Both the position numbers and the translations under genes were made by a program. The notes under the pieces are model-generated. The model was not told the DNA's origin. It was given only the letters and a program-made list of their open reading frames with translations, and did no database searches. Positions 1 to 7,633 of a DNA stretch of 11,928 nt are shown here, in pieces (position 1 is the stretch's first letter; the number at the start of each line of letters is the position of its first letter). Source of the DNA: Clostridiaceae bacterium (GTDB lineage: Bacteria > Bacillota > Clostridia > Saccharofermentanales > UBA5734); the NCBI GenBank assembly GCA_012519875.1, contig JAAYPL010000172.1:1-11928 (forward strand), in the 5' to 3' direction.

Positions 1-235
1 CGGCATCATGCAGAGCCTGACGGAGCTTTTGCTCGATTTTTTCTTTCATGCTGTGCGCGGCGGCTTCGGTAAATGTCATCACCAGAACCTGCTGTATATC
101 AAGCTCGCCGGACAAAATCCGCTGAACGATCCGATCGGTCAGCACGGCTGTTTTTCCGGAACCTGCCCCGGCCGAAACCAAAAAGTTGCCGACGGGTGCG
201 TGAACGACCGCCGCTTGTTCCTTGGTTAATTTCAT
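1..235 (-). CDS. addA: AddA, ATP-dependent helicase/nuclease subunit A (N-terminal fragment)
   Basis: Only the first 78 codons are present; the gene continues past the left edge. The product is expected to be the UvrD-type 3'-5' helicase and nuclease subunit of the AddAB complex, which resects double-strand breaks for RecA loading. Visible are a Q-motif-like start (LTKEQAAVV, residues 3-11), a Walker A loop (AGAGSGKT, residues 22-29) and helicase motif Ia (VMTFTEAAA, residues 52-60). The start is set by an ATGA overlap with the addB stop codon (232-235) and an AGGGGG ribosome binding site about 8 bases upstream, so it is probably translationally coupled to addB. The gene order addB-addA is the usual one in Bacillota. 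A stand-alone UvrD/PcrA is unlikely because of that context. Confidence 0.93.
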   Translation of the reverse strand, partial: MKLTKEQAAVVHAPVGNFLVSAGAGSGKTAVLTDRIVQRILSGELDIQQVLVMTFTEAAAHSMKEKIEQKLRQALHDA

Positions 236-3200
236 GAATTGATCCCCCTGCTTTCCGATTCCAATGCTCGCAGGTAATGGAGCAGGGTCTGCTTTTTTCC
301 GCTACGCAACGGCGCCAGGCGATAAAATCCGGCCGGGTTTTCATCGAAGCCGCAAAGAGCTTTCAGGCCGCAGTACTTACAGGCCGGCGGACTATTCGGC
401 AACTTAGCCGGCAGGATATCAAAGCACCCGCCAAAGAGACGTTCGGCAAGTTCCCGGGCACGTCGGATCGCATGTCTTCTGATCAGGCCGATCTCCTCAG
501 GATTTAGCCCGAATCCGCGAAGCACAAAGCTTTTCTCCAGCTCCCGAAAAATGGCTTCGGCTGTCAGTCCGGCACCGGCCGGAAGGGAAAGAATGGGACG
601 GGCAAAACGAAAATAGGCAGCATCCTCGGCTTGGTACGCGGGATTGTTGCGCCCGTAAGCCTCCAAATAAATCGGCAACTGCAACGCCAAGCCATGGTAT
701 ATCCCGTCGTAATCGATGCGGCGATCCCCGCTTTTGAAATCAACCACACGAAAACGCCTGCTGCCTTCTTGTTCAATGATGTCGATTCGATCCACCTTGC
801 CACGAAGGGCCAGCGGCATGCCATCCGACAAATCAATGGCGAACTGATCCTTTTGCTTCGGCCCGAATCGCCATTCAAGCCGGGCAGGTTTAAAACCATC
901 CTGATTGTAATGGCGTAACATGGCGGTCAAGGATGAAGCCGCCAATCGACGAACCCGCCTGCCGGAGTAAGCGTGGACACCGTCCTCGAAGAACACCTGC
1001 AAACCGTCCCGATCGGCCACCGTCCGCATCCAGGCCGTAATCCGTTTTTCAAGATCCTGCTCCAGCCAGCCGTCCAGGGCCGCCGTCCATTGAGCCCGGT
1101 CTGCAGGATCAAGAGGCCCCATGGCCACGCTGAGATCGGCCAAAGCCAGTTCGATGATTCCATGCAGCAAGATGCCGGTTTCGGCGGCTTCGGGAGCCCA
1201 AACCGGTCGTTCCTGAAGTGCCAGAAGATAATCCGCCAGGTGAGCAAAAGGGCAGCCGGCATATTTTTCCAGTTGTGAAACACTCATGGCCGGCCACTCG
1301 CCATACAGCGCGCGCACCATCGATCGATCGATCCGAACCCTTCGGTTGTTTGCCGGATCGACAGCAGAGCGTAACCAATCCGTGGCAGCGGCGATGGGCA
1401 GTCCGGCTCGGAGCAGGACAAGTCCGACCGCCAGCCAGCCGGAATTCAACCGGCCGGAGCAAGAGCTCTGATTGACCAGATAAGTAAAGGCCGGCCCGGT
1501 GGCATTGAGACGCGGGTCATCCCAGCCCGGGCGCGGATCGATCCGGACCAGGCACTCCGGAGCAGCGTCTTTGAGCCATTTGAACCATGGGGAAACCGGA
1601 TCAGAAACAACACTCAGATACAATCGTGAATCCGGCAATGTCAGCAACGTGTAAATCGTAAAAGCATTGACAAAGGCTTGGCCTCGGGCGCTGCTCGGCA
1701 TTTGCAGCCGTAAAAGCCCGGCCATGGCCTGACGGTCCTGATCTTTGAGCAGGCCTTCCGGAGGCAGGCGGGGCGGAAGCTGGTCGGCCGAGGCGCCTAC
1801 CACAAACAGAATGCGTGATTGACGCAAAACAGCCCGTTGCAAATCCCCTACCGAAACCTGATCAATGGCGGTCGGAATAACATTGATCAGGGCTGTGTCC
1901 AGACCGGCAGCCAGCAGATCGCGAAACGTGGCGAGACTCATTGTTGTTGCGCCGGCCAGTCGGGTCATCTGTTGCAAAACACGCACCAATTCATTCCATG
2001 CCTGAATCTGAACAACCGCCAGGTCTGTTTCATCGGCGGCCAGCAAATCTGTGGCGCGTTGTTCCAAGCGTGACGGGATCCCATATGTCAATAAACATTG
2101 GTAAAGCAACCGGCACTTCCCTTCACAATCGGGGGTTTTGTCCATCGTTTCAAGGAAATCCCTGAGTGGTACGAGCGCCGATTCAATCCAAGGCAAAACC
2201 TCCTGGTTGTCGTATCGTCCGATATCAAACAGGCGATCCTTGCGATTGACACCTCGTGCCAGCAGCTCATTTTCCAGACTGTCAATTTGCGTCAGCGTCA
2301 GCGGGGTCATGCCCGAACGAAGGCAGGTCATGACCGACGCAAGCGGCCAGTTGAAAAGCCCCGCATCCAACAAAGACAAGACGAAACGGATTAGCGGACT
2401 CCCGCTGACCGGCCGTTCCGTGTCAAGAAACAGTGGGATCTCGTACTCGCGAAACACAGCGCGCAGGCGCGGCCCATAGGATTTCAGATCACATACCGCC
2501 AATGTGATGTCCCGATAACGAAAGCCGTCTTCCTGCACCAATCGGCGTATTTCACCGGCTATCCAACTCAATTCATCATCCATATCTCCGGCCTGAACCA
2601 GTTTCAGCCAGTTTCTTTCTTTCGGCAAATTTAAACGGCCTCCGGTCAGGATGGCCGATGATATGGCCGTCGCCCATCCGGTTTCCGGCGCGATGATTTT
2701 TTCAACCTGACTGGTAGGATGTTCTTTGAGAAGACGCCAGATCACTTTGCGGCCGATCAGAAAACTGTCCGAACCCATTTCGATTGCCTGACCGTCAAAG
2801 GGAATCGCATCGGTAGCTACTGTCAGCGTCATTTGCCCGCCAATTTGATTCAATGCCGAAAGGATGATGCTTTCCTGCGGTGTAAAATCACGTGTTTCAG
2901 CAAAACCACTGATCCAGATTTCTGTGTTCTTAAGCCAGGAAATCCGCGACAATGGCCAAGGCCAATCGGCACGGGGCAAGCCGACAAGTGAAACCAGCAA
3001 TTCCCCGAGCCGCGTCAAGTCATCCTCAGCATCACAAAGGCCGGTGTCAGCCAATTGCTGCTCATAGCCGGCAAGCAGGACCGCCAGGTCGGATAATTTG
3101 TTTTTCAACGCCTGGTCCGGCACACGACCGGCCACATCGGACAGATCGTCGGCCTTGAGGTTATAGCGCCTGACATCACCCAAAGCCGCGGCGACCTGAT

Positions 3201-3552
3201 TAATGAAACCGGGACGATCCGCCAGATGCCCGAAAGAATGCAGTTGTTGTTTGTTTTGGGTTAAGATGGCATGAATCAGCATGCCCTGGCCGACACGATC
3301 AAGGGCAGCCCGCGGCTGGCGGCCGACCTCGCTTAAAAGGCGCCAAGCCAATCGGCGAAAACTTAATATTTCCGCCATCATCATAGCCGGCCGGCCGATT
3401 TGGATCAGCAGGTCACGTTCCATATCCATCTTGGTCTGCTCAGGAACCAGCAAAATGACCCGCTGCTCCGGCCGGTTGGCTATCAGATGCTTTATTTCCT
3501 TGAGAACATGGCTTCTAAGGGCAATCCGGCTTGTGCTGTAAAGAATGCGCAT
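232..3552 (-). CDS. addB: AddB, ATP-dependent helicase-nuclease subunit B
   Basis: This is the second subunit of the AddAB (RexAB) double-strand-break resection complex. I chose the ATG at 3552 (1106 residues) because a GGGGG ribosome binding site lies 6 bases upstream and the family's N-terminal beta strand (RILYSTSR) begins there; the frame stays open up to 3636. The early conserved segment LLVPEQTKMDMERDL is present. The C-terminal nuclease domain is intact: H797 (GILLHGIIE), G918-D924 (GKVDRID), D938 and K940 (VVDFKSG) and Q958/Y962 (QLPIY). The four iron-sulfur cysteines are C767, C1058, C1061 and C1067 (spacing C-x290-C-x2-C-x5-C), as in Bacillus AddB. Unlike Bacillus AddB, the N-terminus has no GxxGxGKS/T loop; the equivalent segment reads STSRIALRS. 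It is followed by addA with a 4-base overlap. Family confidence is high. Confidence 0.95.
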   Translation of the reverse strand: MRILYSTSRIALRSHVLKEIKHLIANRPEQRVILLVPEQTKMDMERDLLIQIGRPAMMMAEILSFRRLAWRLLSEVGRQPRAALDRVGQGMLIHAILTQNKQQLHSFGHLADRPGFINQVAAALGDVRRYNLKADDLSDVAGRVPDQALKNKLSDLAVLLAGYEQQLADTGLCDAEDDLTRLGELLVSLVGLPRADWPWPLSRISWLKNTEIWISGFAETRDFTPQESIILSALNQIGGQMTLTVATDAIPFDGQAIEMGSDSFLIGRKVIWRLLKEHPTSQVEKIIAPETGWATAISSAILTGGRLNLPKERNWLKLVQAGDMDDELSWIAGEIRRLVQEDGFRYRDITLAVCDLKSYGPRLRAVFREYEIPLFLDTERPVSGSPLIRFVLSLLDAGLFNWPLASVMTCLRSGMTPLTLTQIDSLENELLARGVNRKDRLFDIGRYDNQEVLPWIESALVPLRDFLETMDKTPDCEGKCRLLYQCLLTYGIPSRLEQRATDLLAADETDLAVVQIQAWNELVRVLQQMTRLAGATTMSLATFRDLLAAGLDTALINVIPTAIDQVSVGDLQRAVLRQSRILFVVGASADQLPPRLPPEGLLKDQDRQAMAGLLRLQMPSSARGQAFVNAFTIYTLLTLPDSRLYLSVVSDPVSPWFKWLKDAAPECLVRIDPRPGWDDPRLNATGPAFTYLVNQSSCSGRLNSGWLAVGLVLLRAGLPIAAATDWLRSAVDPANNRRVRIDRSMVRALYGEWPAMSVSQLEKYAGCPFAHLADYLLALQERPVWAPEAAETGILLHGIIELALADLSVAMGPLDPADRAQWTAALDGWLEQDLEKRITAWMRTVADRDGLQVFFEDGVHAYSGRRVRRLAASSLTAMLRHYNQDGFKPARLEWRFGPKQKDQFAIDLSDGMPLALRGKVDRIDIIEQEGSRRFRVVDFKSGDRRIDYDGIYHGLALQLPIYLEAYGRNNPAYQAEDAAYFRFARPILSLPAGAGLTAEAIFRELEKSFVLRGFGLNPEEIGLIRRHAIRRARELAERLFGGCFDILPAKLPNSPPACKYCGLKALCGFDENPAGFYRLAPLRSGKKQTLLHYLRALESESRGINS

Positions 3553-3579
3553 GAACAGCCCCCAAATCAGGTTGCAAAT

Positions 3580-3608
3580 TTGTAGATCAGATGAACAACT
3601 CGTAAAAT
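3580..3608 (+). promoter_or_regulatory. Candidate promoter for plsC
   Basis: TTGTAG (3580-3585), a 17-base spacer and TAAAAT (3603-3608) fit a sigma-70 promoter reading toward plsC, with a predicted start near 3615 and a leader of about 105 bases. It would face the candidate addB promoter. A weaker alternative is TTTATG (3639-3644) with TAAATT (3662-3667). The rest of the 3553-3719 gap holds an imperfect direct repeat, CATCATCGG/CATCATCAGG (3678-3686 and 3691-3700), of unknown meaning. I see no terminator or structured leader. Confidence 0.3.
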
Positions 3609-3626
3609 AGTGCTCCGGTCTCTCGT

Positions 3627-3655
3627 ATTCTAGCAATGTTTATGGTATCCTGCAA
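3627..3655 (-). promoter_or_regulatory. Candidate promoter for addBA
   Basis: On the minus strand there is a -35-like TTGCAG (3650-3655), a 17-base spacer and a -10-like TAGAAT (3627-3632). The -10 matches consensus at five of six bases; the -35 matches only the TTG. Transcription would begin near 3620, giving a leader of about 68 bases before the addB ATG. That leader contains the 8-base palindrome CAAATTTG (3575-3582). The assignment rests on motif matching and position only. Confidence 0.4.
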
Positions 3656-3719
3656 CTAGAGTAAATTATTTGTAAAGCATCATCGGCAGACATCATCAGG
3701 AGTGGGAGGGCAGTTAATC

Positions 3720-4472
3720 TTGAACATTAATCAGACCCACATAGCCAGCAAAACAAACCCCCAGGCAGCAGCACAGAAAGTAGAACGAAAGCTACCGATG
3801 GAGCGGGGAATAATCGGTCATTTGTCATACGGACTCGGCATGGCATATGCCCGACGTATTGTTCATTTGCGTGCCGAGGGACTGGAAAACATTCCCGATG
3901 ATGCACCCTATGTCATTGCGGCCAATCATGAAACCTATGTCGACGGCATGTTGATTGCTTCTTACTTGCCCAAAAGCCACTTCAAAAAATTCAGCTGCAT
4001 TGCCGCCAAAGATCTGGCCAGCCGGCACGGGATTTTAGGTCGGGTCATCCTGCGGGTCGGCAGGGCCATCCCCATTGACCGTCTTGGCAATCCGGTCCGC
4101 GGTCTGATCATCGCCAAGAAAAAAGTTGATGAAGGCAATATTATGCTGGTCCACCCCGAAGGCACCCGCTCCGTCGATGGCCGGCTCGGAGAAATGAAAG
4201 AGGGCGCATCCTATCTTTCTTTTAAGAGCAGGGTTCCGTTACTCCCGGTTTTTATTGACGGTGCTTATGAAGTTTTCAACCGCTACATGAAAGTGCCGAG
4301 AGGCCGTGATCCGGTCACCGGCAAAAAGCGAGAGGTTATTCTGACCTTTGGCAAGCCCTTTGACCCGGCTGATTTCGGTAATGCCCGGGAAATGACCGTC
4401 GCGCTGAACAACTGGATGCAAACACGTTTCCAGGAAAAAAAGATCCCGCGAATCTATCGGCATAGCGACTAA
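3720..4472 (+). CDS. plsC: 1-acyl-sn-glycerol-3-phosphate acyltransferase (PlsC family)
   Basis: This LPLAT-family enzyme is expected to acylate lysophosphatidate to phosphatidate at the membrane, the branch point of phospholipid synthesis. The catalytic NHx4D motif (NHETYVD, H70/D75) and the substrate-binding EGTRS (147-151) are clear, with an RAIPID block between them. I prefer the TTG start at 3720 (250 residues) because GGGAGGG (3704-3710) lies 9 bases upstream. A GTG at 3702 (256 residues) and an ATG at 3798 (224 residues) are alternatives; the 26 residues before that ATG are polar and outside the conserved domain. The stop overlaps that of the facing lipid kinase by 4 bases. Its neighbours (lipid kinase, ACP, FabT-like regulator) support a lipid role. 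The acyl-donor preference (acyl-ACP or acyl-CoA) cannot be read from the sequence. Confidence 0.9.
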   Translation: MNINQTHIASKTNPQAAAQKVERKLPMERGIIGHLSYGLGMAYARRIVHLRAEGLENIPDDAPYVIAANHETYVDGMLIASYLPKSHFKKFSCIAAKDLASRHGILGRVILRVGRAIPIDRLGNPVRGLIIAKKKVDEGNIMLVHPEGTRSVDGRLGEMKEGASYLSFKSRVPLLPVFIDGAYEVFNRYMKVPRGRDPVTGKKREVILTFGKPFDPADFGNAREMTVALNNWMQTRFQEKKIPRIYRHSD

Positions 4473-5410
4473 TAAAAGGCAAAGTTCAAGCCCCCGGGGA
4501 TAATTTCAAAATTAATGACTTCTTTTTCAAAGGGTTCACCGTCGATATTGCCCAATAACCGACCGGACCTGGCTTCAATGGTACCCTTGGTGACCTGCCA
4601 GGTGTGAATGGCCGGGTCGCCCAGGTGAAGGCCTTTTTTGTACTTGGGTATCAGGGGCAGAATCCGGTAAAGCGGCAAAGAATCAACCAGGCAAAAATCC
4701 AGCCGCCCGTCATCGATCTCGGCATGGGGCGCCGGATTGAAGCCGTTGCCATAGTAACGGCCATTACAGAGCGCGGCCAAAACAAAATCGGCATTACCTT
4801 CAATTATAACGGATTGACCGGATACGGTGACAGCCTCCATTCGGTAATACATGGGATATTGGCGACTGCCGAAGATTGCCAGGACAATGGCCAAATGATA
4901 AGCCAAGGGACCAATCCAGCGGCATTTTGCCGTGATGGCTATCGACAGATTCAAAACTTTGGTGTCAAAGCCCAATGATGTTATATTCAGGCAAATCCGA
5001 TCATCGACCTTGATCACATCAATGGGTCGGACACACAGATCCCCCAGCCGGTCAACGAGTTTGCCGGGTTCTATTGTGCTCAGGGCGGTCTTGGCAAAAT
5101 CATTGGACGTTCCAATCGGAAAGACCGACATGGCGGCATCAGTACCGACAATGCCGTTAGCCACTTCGTTGGCCGTGCCATCACCACCGCAGGCTACGGC
5201 CAGAAGACGACCGCCGTAGCGGCCGGCCAACTCGGCAGCCAGGCTTCTGGCATGTCCATTGCTGTCGGTCAGAATAATTTCGGCAGTGCGGCCGGATGAT
5301 CGATTGAGGGAAAAATACTCCTCGATTCTGTCCATAAGGCCGGTATCATAAAAACGGCCGGCTTTGGGATTGACAATAAAAGCATGATGCAACGGTTCTC
5401 TGGTTGGCAT
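4469..5410 (-). CDS. YegS/DagK-type diacylglycerol/lipid kinase
   Basis: This is a member of the diacylglycerol kinase catalytic-domain family, which uses ATP to phosphorylate diacylglycerol or a related lipid. In Gram-positive bacteria the role is recycling diacylglycerol to phosphatidate. Visible are the N-terminal strand and loop FIVNPKAGR (11-19), the nucleotide-binding GGDGT (75-79) and the PIGTSNDFAKT block (98-108). The 313-residue length is typical. I chose the ATG at 5408-5410 because GAGG sits 8 bases upstream; an ATG two codons earlier (5416) has it only 2 bases away. It lies about 30 bases after the acyl carrier protein gene on the same strand, so probably in one operon. It ends in a 4-base tail-to-tail overlap with plsC, which also makes phosphatidate. 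The exact substrate is not determinable; related enzymes include sphingosine-kinase-like and undecaprenol-directed members. Confidence 0.88.
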   Translation of the reverse strand: MPTREPLHHAFIVNPKAGRFYDTGLMDRIEEYFSLNRSSGRTAEIILTDSNGHARSLAAELAGRYGGRLLAVACGGDGTANEVANGIVGTDAAMSVFPIGTSNDFAKTALSTIEPGKLVDRLGDLCVRPIDVIKVDDRICLNITSLGFDTKVLNLSIAITAKCRWIGPLAYHLAIVLAIFGSRQYPMYYRMEAVTVSGQSVIIEGNADFVLAALCNGRYYGNGFNPAPHAEIDDGRLDFCLVDSLPLYRILPLIPKYKKGLHLGDPAIHTWQVTKGTIEARSGRLLGNIDGEPFEKEVINFEIIPGGLNFAFY

Positions 5411-5439
5411 CCCCATTACCTCGCCAACTTGCTTAATGT

Positions 5440-5700
5440 CTATTTTCCAACGGCCAATTCTCGCACGACAAAATCAACCGCTTGATCTATTGTTTTAATT
5501 TGATCGGCCTCTTCGTCCGAAATGCGCAAATCAAATTTTTCTTCCAACTCAATGACGATTTCAAAAATCATCAACGAATCCAAACCGAGATCCGCAATCA
5601 GTTCGGTCTGGCCGTTTAATTCGGCAGGGTCATATTCCGTTACTTCGGCTATGGTTCTGATCACATCGTCATATATTTGATCTCGGCTAAGATTGCTCAT
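5440..5700 (-). CDS. acpP: Acyl carrier protein
   Basis: An 86-residue acidic four-helix carrier protein. The phosphopantetheine attachment motif is DLGLDSLM, with Ser42 as the modified residue, followed by the usual recognition helix (EIVIELEEKF). It would carry growing or transferred acyl chains as thioesters. Its ATG overlaps the stop of the upstream MarR-type gene (ATGA, 5697-5700), and AAGGAG lies 8 bases before the start, so it has its own good ribosome binding site as well as coupling. The lipid kinase follows. No ketoacyl synthase or other fab gene is in view, so whether this is the housekeeping ACP or a second, specialised one cannot be decided here. Confidence 0.93.
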   Translation of the reverse strand: MSNLSRDQIYDDVIRTIAEVTEYDPAELNGQTELIADLGLDSLMIFEIVIELEEKFDLRISDEEADQIKTIDQAVDFVVRELAVGK

Positions 5701-6188
5701 TTTTCTGCTCCTTCCGGTTGCCGGGACGGCTCGGGACGGGTATATCTTGTGTGCTGCTCGCGAATAAAGCCGGAAATCTCGGTCAATGTTTCCAAAAGAA
5801 GCTGGCGTGCTTGCTCATCCAGCGGCGCTACCAGCCGTTCGACCAGCAAGCGATGGAATTTGCCGTGCATACGATAAGCCAGCTTGCCTTTTTTGGTCAA
5901 TTGAATACGAACCACCCGCCGGTCGTTCTGGTCGCGGTATCGCTCAACATATCCTTTGCGAACCAGCCTGTCAATCGCGACCGTCAGCGTACCGGTTGTA
6001 ATGCCCAGCGTCGCGGCGGTTTCGCTCATGGTTCGGTTGCCATAAAGACCGATGCCTTCCAAAGTATGCATTTCGGCAACCGATATATCCTTAAAGGTGG
6101 CTTTTCTCAATGCTTTTTCTTCGGTTACAAGAATTTTGTCATATATATCCAGAAGCAGTGCGTTGACCTGTTTTTCATAACTCATCAT
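5697..6188 (-). CDS. fabT: MarR-family transcriptional regulator, FabT-like
   Basis: A 163-residue winged-helix regulator. The DNA-binding region spans about residues 35-103, with a recognition helix around TTGTLTVAIDRLVRKGYV and a wing containing DQNDRRVVRIQLTKKGK. The N-terminal stretch ILVTEEKALRK...FKDISVAEMHTLEGIG and the post-wing helix RMHGKFHRLLVERL strongly resemble FabT, the repressor of fatty-acid synthesis genes in streptococci and clostridia, whose DNA binding is strengthened by long-chain acyl-ACP. The FabT name is from remembered family resemblance, not a search. Its overlap with an acyl carrier protein gene supports it. The start is one of two adjacent ATGs (6188 or 6185) with a weak AAGAAAG ribosome binding site. 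The polar C-terminal tail (about 148-163) is beyond the family core. A lipid-unrelated MarR remains possible. Confidence 0.82.
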   Translation of the reverse strand: MMSYEKQVNALLLDIYDKILVTEEKALRKATFKDISVAEMHTLEGIGLYGNRTMSETAATLGITTGTLTVAIDRLVRKGYVERYRDQNDRRVVRIQLTKKGKLAYRMHGKFHRLLVERLVAPLDEQARQLLLETLTEISGFIREQHTRYTRPEPSRQPEGAEK

Positions 6189-6226
6189 ATTTTCTTTCTT
6201 CGCCAGCCGGCTTCCTCTCTCCTTGA

Positions 6227-6236
6227 CTTTCGAAAG
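6227..6236. promoter_or_regulatory. Candidate operator upstream of the FabT-like gene
   Basis: A perfect 10-base palindrome, CTTTCGAAAG, 39 bases before the regulator's start. It is flanked by TTGA and ATCA, which extend the symmetry imperfectly. MarR-family dimers bind short palindromes, and autoregulation is common in this family. The core differs from the remembered streptococcal FabT site, which has TTTGA/TCAAA half-sites, so the assignment is inference. Confidence 0.35.
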
Positions 6237-6245
6237 ATCATTTTC

Positions 6246-6274
6246 AGTCTACCGCTTTTCGGGTTTTTCCGCAA
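6246..6274 (-). promoter_or_regulatory. Candidate internal promoter for fabT-acp-lipid kinase
   Basis: TTGCGG (6269-6274), a 17-base spacer and TAGACT (6246-6251) on the minus strand, lying in the last codons of hflX. The predicted start would be near 6239, placing the palindrome at 6227-6236 just downstream of it. Both hexamers are weak (three and four matches of six), so read-through from hflX is an equally good explanation. Confidence 0.25.
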
Positions 6275-7613
6275 GTCTGACAAAGTGACGTAAAGGGCTG
6301 AAATGACTGTATTTGATTGCCATTGTCACGGCAATTCCGGTGTTCAAATAGTCCAGATCGATGATCCGGCCGTGTCGGCAGATGTAGTCAAGCAATCCTG
6401 CCGAGGCATATGGAATGATCAGATCAGCCTGAATTTGGTTTTTTCGGGCAAGTTCGCTGATCGCATCCAGCAAAGTATCAATGCCTTCACCGGTTACAGC
6501 CGATACTAAAAAGGCCTGACGACTCTGACCGGCGGGTATCAGGCCGGCCAAATCAGCCGGGAGGCCGCTGGGAGCAAAATCATCCCGATCCGGATCAGCG
6601 GGAGTTGGAGTCGTTGCCAGAACATCAATTTTGTTGAACACAATCAAGCGCGGCTTCCCGGCAGCTTGCAGCCGGAGGAGCAACGCTTCAACAACCGCCA
6701 TTTGGGCCGCCACATCCGGATCGGACACATCAACAATCTGCAGGATGGCATCGGCCGAGGTCACCTCCTCGAGCGTGGAATGAAAGGCATCCACGAGGTG
6801 GTGCGGCAATTTGCGAATAAAGCCAACGGTATCGATCAGCAAAACCTCGATCTGGTCGGGCAGCATCAGGCGGCGAACAGCGGGATCCAAGGTCGCAAAG
6901 ACCTGATCCATGACAAAAAGATCCGATGAACATAATTTGTTAATTAAGGTCGATTTGCCCGCGTTGGTATAACCGACGACGGCAATCGTCATAATATCAT
7001 TGACCTGTCGTTGTTTTCTTGTGCGCTGGCGATGCTCGCCAAGATCCGACAATGCCCTTTTCAGATATGTGATGCGACGGTTAATGTGGCGCCGGTCGCT
7101 TTCCAGTTTGGTTTCTCCCGGGCCGCGTGTGCCGATGCCACCGCCAAGCCGGGACAACGACTGTCCCATGCCGATCAAACGGCTCAGCCGGTACTGTTGC
7201 TGCGCCAATTCCACCTGCAGTTTACCTTCCCGGCTTTGGGCACGGCTGGCAAAAATATCTAAGATGAGCAACGTCCTGTCAACGACTTTGCAGCCAATGA
7301 GTTTTTCAAGATTGCGAATCTGCGATCCGGTTAATTCCTCATCAAACACGACCAGATCAGCGTCCAGCGTCTCACAGGCGGCGCGCAGCTCCTCGGCTTT
7401 GCCGCGGCCTATCAAATAAGCCGGATCCGCAACCTGACGCCGCTGCATCAAGCTGCCGACCACTTCCGCGCCGGCAGCGCGCGCCAATTCTGCCAACTCC
7501 GTCAATGAACGTTCGGCTTGATCAAGCACCGCCGGATCGGAACCGATGGCAAGTCCGGCAAGAACCGCACGCTCCACCCGTTCCCGATCCGATTGAGCAA
7601 TAGTTTCAACCAT
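6249..7613 (-). CDS. hflX: GTPase HflX
   Basis: A 454-residue GTPase that in other bacteria binds the 50S ribosomal subunit and can split stalled ribosomes under stress. The N-terminal HflX domain contains the signatures YLIGRGKAEEL (67-77), VVDRTLLILDIFASRA (110-125) and the glycine-rich GGGIGTRGPGETKLE (157-171). GTPase motifs follow: G1 GYTNAGKS (214-221), G3 DTVGF (261-265), G4 NKID (327-330) and G5 SAVTGEG (371-377). Between G4 and G5 is a proline- and aspartate-rich stretch (about 333-366) that looks longer than the linker in typical HflX. AAGGG about 8 bases upstream supports the ATG at 7613. It is divergent from the XRE regulator across an 82-base gap and followed by the FabT-like gene 60 bases downstream. 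No convincing hflX promoter was found in the shared gap. Confidence 0.95.
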   Translation of the reverse strand: MVETIAQSDRERVERAVLAGLAIGSDPAVLDQAERSLTELAELARAAGAEVVGSLMQRRQVADPAYLIGRGKAEELRAACETLDADLVVFDEELTGSQIRNLEKLIGCKVVDRTLLILDIFASRAQSREGKLQVELAQQQYRLSRLIGMGQSLSRLGGGIGTRGPGETKLESDRRHINRRITYLKRALSDLGEHRQRTRKQRQVNDIMTIAVVGYTNAGKSTLINKLCSSDLFVMDQVFATLDPAVRRLMLPDQIEVLLIDTVGFIRKLPHHLVDAFHSTLEEVTSADAILQIVDVSDPDVAAQMAVVEALLLRLQAAGKPRLIVFNKIDVLATTPTPADPDRDDFAPSGLPADLAGLIPAGQSRQAFLVSAVTGEGIDTLLDAISELARKNQIQADLIIPYASAGLLDYICRHGRIIDLDYLNTGIAVTMAIKYSHFSPLRHFVRLAEKPEKR

Positions 7614-7633
7614 AATGATTCCCTTTCCGGTTA

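Noticed and set aside
1318..1334. Short ATCG tandem repeat that could be a phase-variation tract
   Set aside because: It has only about three and a half units, lies in the middle of addB, and the reading frame is intact; more likely a codon coincidence (Ile-Asp-Arg-Ser).
3553..3719. Riboswitch or structured leader in the addB-plsC gap
   Set aside because: I could see only an 8-base palindrome and a short direct repeat; no conserved riboswitch core, T-box or terminator hairpin was recognisable by eye.
5718..6293. 191-codon open frame on the plus strand opposite the FabT-like gene
   Set aside because: It is antisense to a clear MarR-family gene, has low-complexity phenylalanine-rich stretches and no family resemblance.
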